Assembly: GCA_964614585.1 (NCBI GenBank)
Contig: CAZTLW010000129.1
Location: 1-6,665, forward strand
DNA from: JAHEFX01 sp964614585
Lineage (GTDB): Bacteria > Actinomycetota > Acidimicrobiia > Spongiisociales > JAENVV01
Direction of reading: 5' to 3'
Length of the DNA: 6,665 nucleotides
The translations under genes and the position numbers were made by a program. Below are positions 1 to 5,202 of this stretch, one piece after another; the stretch's first letter is position 1; each line of letters begins with the position of its first letter. The notes under the pieces were generated by a model. It was not told the DNA's origin and did no database searches. It was given only the letters and a program-made list of their open reading frames with translations.

Positions 1-14
1 GCAAGGCCCCGATC

Positions 15-500
15 CTATTCGGCGTCGTTCGCGGCGCTGGCGTTGAGAAGGCCGTAGCGTTCGGCGCCGAGGGTGTCATACAGATCAAGTTGCGTTTCGA
101 GGTAGTCTATATGGCCTTCCTCGTCGGCGATCAGTTCTTCGAACAGGTTCTTGGAGACGTAATCGCCCACCGACTCGCAGTGATCGCGCGCCTTGATATA
201 GAGCGTGCGCGCGTCGTGTTCGGCAGCGAGGTCTGCTTCGAGTGTTTCCTTCAGGTTTTCCCCGATCCTGAGGCTGTCGAGCTTTTGCAGGTTCGGGTGC
301 CCTTCGAGGAAGATGATACGCTCGATCAGCTTGTCGGCATGGTGCATCTCTTCGATGCTTTCCTCGCGCGATTTGGCGGCGGTCTTGCCGTAGCCCCAGT
401 CTTCTTGCAGGCGGTAATGCAGCCAATACTGGCTGACGGCGGTCAGTTCACTGCGCAGCGCCTGGTTCAGGTAGTCGATGACTGTCTTGTCGCCTTTCAT
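15..500 (-). CDS. bfr: Bacterioferritin (heme-containing ferritin)
   Basis: Predicted 161-aa bacterioferritin, the usual length for the family. It is a cytoplasmic 24-mer shell protein that oxidises Fe(II) and stores it as a ferric mineral. Every canonical ferroxidase-centre ligand is present at standard numbering: Glu18, Glu51, His54, Glu94, Glu127 and His130. Met52, the axial ligand of the inter-subunit heme, is also present, so this is a true Bfr and not a heme-free ferritin. The ATG at 500 is preceded by AGGAGA about 7 nt upstream, which supports this start; the stop is TAG at 15-17. It lies immediately downstream of bfd and its start codon is inside the bfd frame, so the two are probably cotranscribed and may be translationally coupled. 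The C-terminal tail after about residue 150 is rich in Ala, Asn and Asp and is likely flexible. Confidence 0.97.
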   Translation of the reverse strand: MKGDKTVIDYLNQALRSELTAVSQYWLHYRLQEDWGYGKTAAKSREESIEEMHHADKLIERIIFLEGHPNLQKLDSLRIGENLKETLEADLAAEHDARTLYIKARDHCESVGDYVSKNLFEELIADEEGHIDYLETQLDLYDTLGAERYGLLNASAANDAE

Positions 501-747
501 GTCCGTCTCCTGTGTTTGCGGCGCGGCGCGCCCGGACGCCGCGCGATAGGATGGGCACCTTGAGACTATCGCATGATTGCATCGTGTCGAGGAAAAGAGG
601 CAGGCATCCGCCGCAATCGGCCTTTTTGCCCAGTGCGTGATAGATTTTTCCGGGTGTGATCAGGGCATGCGAATCAGATTTGCGCATCCAGTCCACCGCG
701 GCGCGGATGTCGTGATCGGTGATCGACATGCAATGACAGACAATCAT
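448..747 (-). CDS. bfd: Bacterioferritin-associated ferredoxin (BFD-like [2Fe-2S] protein)
   Basis: Predicted 99-aa small [2Fe-2S] protein. The cluster ligands are visible as Cys4-X-Cys6 near the N-terminus and Cys45-X2-Cys48. In characterised Bfd (known from Pseudomonas) the reduced protein docks on bacterioferritin near the heme and passes electrons inward, so stored iron leaves as Fe(II); adjacency to bfr supports the same role here. The CXC to CX2C spacing is about seven residues longer than in E. coli Bfd. The protein is also longer than the 64-aa E. coli form because of a basic, probably disordered tail from about residue 65. The start ATG at 747 has an AGGAG motif about 8 nt upstream. 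The last 53 nt overlap the start of bfr in another frame. The N-terminal 60 residues are certain in family; whether the whole tail is functional is not. Confidence 0.9.
   Translation of the reverse strand: MIVCHCMSITDHDIRAAVDWMRKSDSHALITPGKIYHALGKKADCGGCLPLFLDTMQSCDSLKVPILSRGVRARRAANTGDGHERRQDSHRLPEPGAAQ
521..544 (-). promoter_or_regulatory. GC-rich hairpin just upstream of the bfr ribosome binding site
   Basis: A perfect 8-bp inverted repeat has arms at 521-528 and 537-544 and an 8-nt loop. It lies inside the 3' part of the bfd frame, about 10 nt upstream of the AGGAGA that serves bfr. The stem is all G and C, so it should form in the mRNA. It could set translational coupling or mRNA processing between bfd and bfr. 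No U-run follows it, so it is not an intrinsic terminator. The repeat is seen directly; any function is inferred. Confidence 0.4.
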
Positions 748-789
748 TGGCGAACTCCTGCAGGGGGATTGGGCGCGACTGACGGATCT

Positions 790-830
790 CCTATAATTGA
801 TAAAAAGTATCAGATAAAGGGAAATACCTT
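790..830 (-). promoter_or_regulatory. AT-rich promoter region of bfd-bfr
   Basis: This short stretch is strongly AT-rich compared with the GC-rich surroundings. It lies between the terminator of the upstream operon (850-879) and bfd (start at 747), so it is the only plausible place for the bfd-bfr promoter. I cannot assign a convincing -35/-10 pair on the minus strand: GATACT with CTGCAA 17 bp upstream is a weak candidate. The rest of the 748-849 gap contains only the bfd ribosome binding site and the palindrome listed separately. Confidence 0.5.
798..812. promoter_or_regulatory. Candidate iron-responsive operator (TGA-N9-TCA palindrome)
   Basis: On the plus strand the site reads TGATAAAAAGTATCA, an inverted repeat TGATA-N5-TATCA. 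It matches the TGA-N9-TCA form of the iron-responsive (RirA/IRO-type, 'iron-Rhodo-box') motif known from alphaproteobacteria. It lies 51-65 bp upstream of the bfd ATG, in the AT-rich promoter region, where a bound repressor would overlap RNA polymerase. The match to an iron motif upstream of iron-storage genes is suggestive. The regulator (RirA, IscR-like or other) cannot be decided from sequence. Confidence 0.5.
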
Positions 831-849
831 GCAGGGGCCGGGCTGCGAC

Positions 850-879
850 AAAAAAACGCCCGGCAGCAGGTGCCGGGCG
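850..879 (-). terminator. Intrinsic (rho-independent) terminator of the metabolic operon
   Basis: A perfect 9-bp GC-rich stem (arms 857-865 and 871-879) with a 5-nt loop is followed, in the minus-strand direction, by seven consecutive T residues (complement of A850-A856). This is a textbook intrinsic terminator. It begins 28 bp after the stop codon of the MDR oxidoreductase gene and separates that operon from bfd-bfr. Confidence 0.93.
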
Positions 880-907
880 CTTGGGACTCCGAAGGTGCGT
901 GCTGGAA

Positions 908-1948
908 TCAGATCAGCTTGACGATCTGCTTGCCGAAGTTACGGCCCTTGAGCATTCCCATGAAGGCCTGGGGTGCGTTTTCGAGGCCCTCGGCGATGTC
1001 TTCCTGGATGCCGATTTCGCCCGCCGCGACCTTGGGGCCGATTTCCGACAGGAATCGGGGGTAGTGGTCGAACTGATCGGAGATGATGAAGCCGTGCACG
1101 TGCAGGCGGTTCACGAGGATGGTGCGCCACAGTTTGGGCAGGTTATCCTTGTCGCCGCTGGCATTGGCGCCCAGGCCGCCAGCGTTGTACCAGCTGATCA
1201 TGCCGCAGACGGGAATGCGCCCGCCCACGTTCATCAGGGGCAGCACGCCCTCAAGAACCTTGCCGCCGACGTTTTCGAAATAGATGTCGATGCCGTCGGG
1301 GCAGGCCTTGGCCAGCGCGTCGCGCATTTCCTTGCCGTTCGCGTAGGCGCGGTGATCGAGGCAGGCGTCGAAGCCGAACTTGTCGGTCGCCAGCGCGCAT
1401 TTTTCCGGGCCGCCCGCGACGCCGACGACGCGGCAGCCGCGCGCCTTGGCCACCTGCCCGACCATCGAGCCGACGGGGCCGGTGGCTGCCGCGACGACGA
1501 CGGTTTCGCCCTTTTGCGGTTTGCCGTATTCGGTCAGGCCGAACCAGCCGGTAAAGCCGGGCATGCCCAGCACGCCGAGGGCGGCAGTCAGCGGCCCGTG
1601 CGCGGGATCGAGTTTGCGCAGCTCGCGCGCGGGAAGGCATCCGTGGCTGGCCCAGCCGAACATGCCGAACGCATAGTCGCCCGGCGCGAAGGCGTCCGAT
1701 TTCGACGCGATCACCTCGCCCACGGCGCCGCCTTCCATTGTGCCGCCCACGGGCACCGGGGTGGCGTAGGATTTGGCGTCGTCCATGCGCCCCCGCATGT
1801 AGGGGTCCAGCGACATGTAGTGCACCTTGACCAGCACCTCGCCATCGGCGGGGTCGGGCATCGGGATTTCCTCAAGGCGGAAATCCTCTGGCACTGGCTC
1901 TCCGTCGGGGCGGCGGGCCAGGGCGATCCGTTGCATCGTGTCGGTCAT
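908..1948 (-). CDS. MDR-superfamily NADPH-dependent oxidoreductase (PTGR/CurA-like enone reductase)
   Basis: Predicted 346-aa zinc-independent medium-chain dehydrogenase/reductase. It belongs to the group containing prostaglandin/leukotriene B4 reductases and the E. coli curcumin reductase CurA, which reduce the C=C bond of alpha,beta-unsaturated ketones and aldehydes with NADPH. Visible marks are the N-terminal MSLDPYMRGRM segment (residues 45-55), the nucleotide-binding AAATGPVGSMVGQ loop (153-165), and YFENVGG (223-229). No structural-zinc cysteine cluster is seen. Length matches the family. The ATG at 1948 has an AAGGAAA ribosome site about 6 nt upstream; an internal Met5 is a less likely start. 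It is the last gene of the operon, 30 bp after the thioesterase, and the intrinsic terminator follows. The actual substrate is unknown; within an acyl-CoA operon it may reduce an unsaturated intermediate or detoxify reactive enals. Confidence 0.9.
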   Translation of the reverse strand: MTDTMQRIALARRPDGEPVPEDFRLEEIPMPDPADGEVLVKVHYMSLDPYMRGRMDDAKSYATPVPVGGTMEGGAVGEVIASKSDAFAPGDYAFGMFGWASHGCLPARELRKLDPAHGPLTAALGVLGMPGFTGWFGLTEYGKPQKGETVVVAAATGPVGSMVGQVAKARGCRVVGVAGGPEKCALATDKFGFDACLDHRAYANGKEMRDALAKACPDGIDIYFENVGGKVLEGVLPLMNVGGRIPVCGMISWYNAGGLGANASGDKDNLPKLWRTILVNRLHVHGFIISDQFDHYPRFLSEIGPKVAAGEIGIQEDIAEGLENAPQAFMGMLKGRNFGKQIVKLI

Positions 1949-1978
1949 GTCGTTTCCTTTCCTGTTTCGGTCTTGTGT

Positions 1979-2389
1979 TCAGCCGCGGTAGCGAAAGACG
2001 CCGGTGCCGGTGGCGATGACGGTTCCGTGTTCGTCGGTGATCTTGCCGTCGGCGAAGAATGTCTTGCGCCCGCCGCCGGTGCGGTGCCCTTCGGCGATGA
2101 GGGTGCCGCCGCGCGCCTGCCCGAGGTAGTTGACGTTAAGCGACAGCGTCATCGCCAGGCGCGGTGCATCCTTGTCGCCGGTGTAGCAGCCGGCGAATCC
2201 CATGGCGGAATCCAGCATCGCGGCGTGCACGCCGCCGTGGGGTATGCCGTAGCGGTTCATCAGCGCGGGGGTGAGGGGCAGTTCGAGGCGGCAGTAATCC
2301 GCGCTCCAGGCTGCGAAGGCAAAGCCCAGGTGGCTTTGAAACGGGTAGGGTTCCTCGACGATATCGGGGTCAAGCTCGGGCGTGGTCAT
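1979..2389 (-). CDS. PaaI-family hotdog-fold acyl-CoA thioesterase
   Basis: Predicted 136-aa single hotdog-domain protein. The family hydrolyses acyl-CoA thioesters, with E. coli PaaI acting on hydroxyphenylacetyl-CoA. The signature runs from Asn45 through HGG (51-53) to Asp60, where the Asn, the HGG turn and the acid on the long helix form the active site. The following strands (about 78-135) match the rest of the fold. The frame stays open further upstream, but those codons lie inside the phosphotransferase gene. The ATG at 2389 has an AGAGG site about 6 nt upstream and is 10 bp after that gene's stop, so I choose it. Within the operon it probably releases CoA from stalled or toxic intermediates; the substrate is not predictable. 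Confidence 0.9.
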   Translation of the reverse strand: MTTPELDPDIVEEPYPFQSHLGFAFAAWSADYCRLELPLTPALMNRYGIPHGGVHAAMLDSAMGFAGCYTGDKDAPRLAMTLSLNVNYLGQARGGTLIAEGHRTGGGRKTFFADGKITDEHGTVIATGTGVFRYRG

Positions 2390-2399
2390 GGGTGCCTCT

Positions 2400-3434
2400 T
2401 CATACCGTTTTTGCCGCTTCCAGGCCGGCCTCGGCGAAGCGGGGCACGAAACTGCCCAGCTTGCGGGCGCGGTCGGGGTTCGAGGCGTTGCCGTCAAGCG
2501 CGCGCTTCAGCACGCCTTGCAGGATGCCGCCCATGCGGAAGAATGCAAAGGCGAGGTAGAAGCCGAAGCCGTCGATGCCGGGGATGCCGCGGCGGGCGCA
2601 GTAGGCCTCGATGAATTCCTGGTCTGTCATCAGGCCCTCGGCGGCGCGGTCGACACCGGCCAGGCCGCGCCCCTCGGCCCCCGGCGGCATGGCCCATTGC
2701 ATGAGGACGGCGGCCAGGTCGGCATAGGGGTGGCCGGTGGTGGACAGCTCCCAATCCAGCACGGCGGCGCAGCGGGGGCCATCGGCGGCAAACAGCATGT
2801 TGTCGATGCGGTAATCGCCGTGCACCAGCGTGCGCTGCCCGTCATCGGCGGGCACGTTGGCGTCAAGCCAGGTGATCAGCTCTTCCATCGCCTCGATATG
2901 TTGGGTTTCGCTGGCGCGGTATTGCTTGGTCCAGCGGTCGATCTGGCGGCGGTAGTAGTTGCCGCCCGGCCCGTAATCATCAAGGCCCGTGGCGACCAGA
3001 TCGACATCGTGAATGGCGCACAGGACGCGGTTCATCTCGTCCAGGATGGGGCGGCGATCGGGCAGTGGCAGATCGGGCAGGCGGGGGTCGTCGAAATGGC
3101 GGCCCGGCACCTCGTCCATCACGTAGAAGGCCGAGCCGATCACGCTGTCATCCTCGCACAGAACGTGCATTCGGGGCACCGGGACGCCCGTGTCATAGAG
3201 GGCCTTTTGCACGCGGAATTCCCGTTCGACCGCATGGGCGGATTTGAGCAGCACCCCCGGCGGCTTGCGCCGCAGCACGTAGCGGCCCGAGGGGGTGATC
3301 ATCCGGTAGGTGGGATTGGATTGGCCGACCTCGAATTTCTCGGCCTCGATGGGGCCGGAAAAGCCGGGCATGTTTCGTTGCAGCCAGTCGGCCACCGCGT
3401 TGGTATCGAGTTGGGCAGAGGTGCTATCGGTCAT
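2400..3434 (-). CDS. APH-family phosphotransferase (acyl-CoA-metabolism type kinase)
   Basis: Predicted 344-aa kinase of the choline/aminoglycoside phosphotransferase fold. The N-lobe shows GQSNPTY (37-43), an RYVLRRKP strand (51-58) carrying a likely ATP-contacting Lys57, and a helix with Glu70 and Glu72. The C-lobe has the catalytic loop HGDYRIDN (205-212) with Asp207 as probable base and Asn212, and the metal-binding DWE (227-229) in the place of the classical DFG. This subtype is the one fused to acyl-CoA dehydrogenase in mammalian ACAD10/11 and found as LvaA in the Pseudomonas levulinate pathway, where it phosphorylates 4-hydroxyacyl-CoA. Its neighbours here are acyl-CoA enzymes, so that kind of role is more likely than antibiotic resistance. 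The ATG at 3434 has a GAAGGG site overlapping the stop of the upstream gene, 10 bp away. Family is sure, substrate inferred. Confidence 0.92.
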   Translation of the reverse strand: MTDSTSAQLDTNAVADWLQRNMPGFSGPIEAEKFEVGQSNPTYRMITPSGRYVLRRKPPGVLLKSAHAVEREFRVQKALYDTGVPVPRMHVLCEDDSVIGSAFYVMDEVPGRHFDDPRLPDLPLPDRRPILDEMNRVLCAIHDVDLVATGLDDYGPGGNYYRRQIDRWTKQYRASETQHIEAMEELITWLDANVPADDGQRTLVHGDYRIDNMLFAADGPRCAAVLDWELSTTGHPYADLAAVLMQWAMPPGAEGRGLAGVDRAAEGLMTDQEFIEAYCARRGIPGIDGFGFYLAFAFFRMGGILQGVLKRALDGNASNPDRARKLGSFVPRFAEAGLEAAKTV

Positions 3435-3444
3435 GGCGTGCCCT

Positions 3445-4110
3445 TCAACTGTATGTCAGCAACGTGTCGGTGTTCGACGCGTCGATATGCGGGGTTTCAT
3501 TGAATCCATGTAGGTAGAAGCTGCGCGGGGAGTGGACGAACCGGTTCACCGCGCAGTTTTTCATTTGCAGTTGCAGGCGGATCTGCTGTTCGGGCGGGGC
3601 ACCTAGCGCGGCGGCCAGCATCTGGCCGATGGCGCCGCCGGAACTGACGGCGAGGACGTCGCCGCCGCCCCCGGTCATGGCGCGGCGGGCGTCCTCGACG
3701 CGGGCAGTGAACTGCGCCCAGGTCTCGGGCGGGTCGGGCACCTCGTCGCGTTGCCAGGCCAGCACCGTGTCGCGCAGAGTGCGGAAATGCGTCTTGCGGT
3801 CGCCGTGCAGGTTGTCGGGCGGGGTGCCACGGCGAAAGCGCGCGTCGAGCAGCGCCTTGAAGTCGAACTCGTTGAGGCCGGGATGCACCTGCGCCGCGCG
3901 CGGCGGCAGGCCCATCCCCTCAAGGATGCCCTCAAGGGTTTCGCGGTGCCGCCGCTGCGCGCCGGTGAACAGCGCCTCGGGCCGCAGCCCCTGCCGCGCC
4001 AGCGCCCGACCGAGCGCGCGGGATTGGTCATGCCCGGTGTCCGACAGCACGTCGTAATCGGCCGCCCCGAAAGAGGCCTGCGCGTGCCGGATGAGAAACA
4101 GCGTGCCCAT
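3445..4110 (-). CDS. Histidine phosphatase (phosphoglycerate-mutase-like) family protein, second His replaced by Ser
   Basis: Predicted 221-aa protein of histidine phosphatase branch 1. The phospho-accepting motif LIRHAQ is at residues 6-11, with His9 as the nucleophile and Arg8 beside it. Arg54 or Arg57 could be the next phosphate-pocket arginine, and Glu81 lies in a position fitting the usual acid. Where most members have SHGG with a second catalytic His, this one reads VSSGGAI (155-161), with Ser157 (codon TCC at 3640-3642) in the His position. Branches with such a Ser exist, so activity may be altered, not necessarily lost. I choose ATG at 4110, which has GAGG about 5 nt upstream. A GTG two codons earlier overlaps the preceding stop and would destroy that ribosome-site spacing. 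The gene begins 2 bp after the nitronate monooxygenase stop, implying tight coupling. Substrate is unknown; sugar or acyl phosphates are possible. Confidence 0.85.
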   Translation of the reverse strand: MGTLFLIRHAQASFGAADYDVLSDTGHDQSRALGRALARQGLRPEALFTGAQRRHRETLEGILEGMGLPPRAAQVHPGLNEFDFKALLDARFRRGTPPDNLHGDRKTHFRTLRDTVLAWQRDEVPDPPETWAQFTARVEDARRAMTGGGGDVLAVSSGGAIGQMLAAALGAPPEQQIRLQLQMKNCAVNRFVHSPRSFYLHGFNETPHIDASNTDTLLTYS

Positions 4111-4112
4111 GG

Positions 4113-5096
4113 TCACCTCTGTCCGATCAGCTTGGCCGTCTCGTCCTTGGCGGCGTCGTATTCCCGCGCGAGACGATCCACCAGATCGGCGGCGGGGGTT
4201 ATTTCATGCACGGCACCGACGCCCTGACCGGCGCCCCAGATTTCCTTCCACGATTTGGGTTTTTGCCGGCTTTCGCCGAAGTTCATCGCCGATGGATCTG
4301 AGGCGGGCAGGTTGTCGGGGTCAAGCCCGGCGCGGCTGATCGAGGGTTTGAGGTAATTGCCATGCACCCCGGTGAACAGCGAGGAATAGACGATATCCTC
4401 GGCCCCGGAATCGACGATCATCTGCTTGTAGTCATCGTCGGCGTTCGCCTCGTTCGTGGCGATGAAGGGCGAGCCGATATAGCCCAGGTCGGCGCCCATG
4501 ACCTGTGCCGCCAGCAAGGCGCGTCCGGTGGCGATGGACCCGGACAGAAGCAGCGGACCGTCGAACCATTCGCGGATTTCCTGCACCAGGGCAAAGGGCG
4601 ATTGCGACCCGGCGTGGCCACCCGCCCCCGCCGCGACCGCGATCAGGCCGTCGGCGCCTTTCTCGATCGCCTTCCTGGCGAAGCGGTTGTTGATGATGTC
4701 ATGCAGGGCGATGCCGCCGCAGTCATGGGCGGCGGCATTGACCTCGGCGCGGGCGCCCAGCGAGGTGATCCAGATCGGCACTTGCCAGCGGTGGCAAATC
4801 TCAAGGTCGCGTTCCAGCCGCGCGTTGGAGCGGTGCACGATCTGGTTGACTGCGAAGGGTGCTGCGGGGGTGTCGGGATTGGCCTGGTTGTGGCGGTCGA
4901 GTTCCTCGGTGATGCGTTTGAGCCATGCCTCCAGCATGATCGGCTCGCCCTCGGACTCGCGGGCGTTGAGCGCGGGGAAAGACCCGACGATCCCGGCCTT
5001 GCACTGGGCAATCACCAGGTCGGGGTTCGAGATGATGAACAGCGGTGATCCGACGGCGGGAATGCGCAGGTTCCGGAGTTGCGGCGGTAGGCTCAT
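4113..5096 (-). CDS. Nitronate monooxygenase family flavoprotein (2-nitropropane dioxygenase-like)
   Basis: Predicted 327-aa FMN-dependent TIM-barrel protein, normal length for the family, whose known members oxidise alkyl nitronates such as propionate 3-nitronate. The N-terminal substrate and FMN strand reads IPAVGSPLF (12-20). The catalytic-histidine loop GAGGHAG (157-163) has His161, and the phosphate-binding strands are around LLLSGSIATGRA (182-193) and GADLGYIGSPFIAT (201-214). A glycine-rich GAGQGVG lies at 288-294. The reading frame is open to 5264, but the ATG at 5096 starts the conserved domain and the upstream codons cover a GC-rich hairpin, so I reject the extension. The ribosome site is weak. 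A 106-bp gap separates it from the thiolase, the only long gap in the cluster. The enzyme recurs beside acyl-CoA genes in this kind of bacterium; whether it acts on nitro compounds here is not known. Confidence 0.88.
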   Translation of the reverse strand: MSLPPQLRNLRIPAVGSPLFIISNPDLVIAQCKAGIVGSFPALNARESEGEPIMLEAWLKRITEELDRHNQANPDTPAAPFAVNQIVHRSNARLERDLEICHRWQVPIWITSLGARAEVNAAAHDCGGIALHDIINNRFARKAIEKGADGLIAVAAGAGGHAGSQSPFALVQEIREWFDGPLLLSGSIATGRALLAAQVMGADLGYIGSPFIATNEANADDDYKQMIVDSGAEDIVYSSLFTGVHGNYLKPSISRAGLDPDNLPASDPSAMNFGESRQKPKSWKEIWGAGQGVGAVHEITPAADLVDRLAREYDAAKDETAKLIGQR

Positions 5097-5134
5097 GTCA
5101 GGGTCCGTTCGAAATTGTGGCTGGGGTTGGACGT

Positions 5135-5177
5135 GCCCGGACAGCGCGCCCGCCCGCCCGCCCCGCGCTGTCCGGGC
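5135..5177 (-). other. Perfect 14-bp hairpin with a G-quadruplex-forming loop
   Basis: The arms at 5135-5148 and 5164-5177 are perfectly complementary, enclosing a 15-nt loop that on the minus strand reads GGGCGGGCGGGCGGG. It lies between the thiolase stop (5203-5205) and the nitronate monooxygenase start (5096). The stem is very GC-rich and should be a strong RNA structure. It could act as a partial terminator or attenuator, or as an mRNA stability barrier protecting the upstream message. The minus-strand sequence downstream of the stem lacks a T-run, so a standard intrinsic terminator is unlikely. The structure is seen directly; the role is inferred. Confidence 0.7.
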
Positions 5178-5202
5178 GCGGCGCGGGGGGGAACAGTATG
5201 GC

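Noticed and set aside
769..797. Plus-strand promoter-like pair TTGGGC-N17-TATAAT
   Set aside because: The -10 is perfect, but there is no plus-strand gene downstream, and it would fire into the terminator and the antisense side of the oxidoreductase gene. AT-rich sequence next to the iron box explains it by chance; transcription start mapping could overturn this.
2390..2497. 36-residue N-terminal extension of the thioesterase frame
   Set aside because: It lies within the 3' end of the kinase gene; the ATG at 2389 has AGAGG at proper spacing.
881..2614. Long open frame on the plus strand (577 codons) opposite the oxidoreductase, thioesterase and kinase genes
   Set aside because: It is antisense to three well-supported genes, has no recognisable domain and is rich in Ala, Gly, His and Val. 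This is what GC-rich codon bias produces on the opposite strand.
2400..3434. Aminoglycoside resistance gene
   Set aside because: The fold is shared, but the subtype (DWE in the metal motif, acyl-CoA neighbours, no mobile-element context) points to metabolic kinases.
5132..5180. Calling the 5135-5177 hairpin a standard intrinsic terminator
   Set aside because: The sequence after the stem on the minus strand has no T-run, unlike the clear terminator at 850-879. I list it as a structure of unknown role instead.
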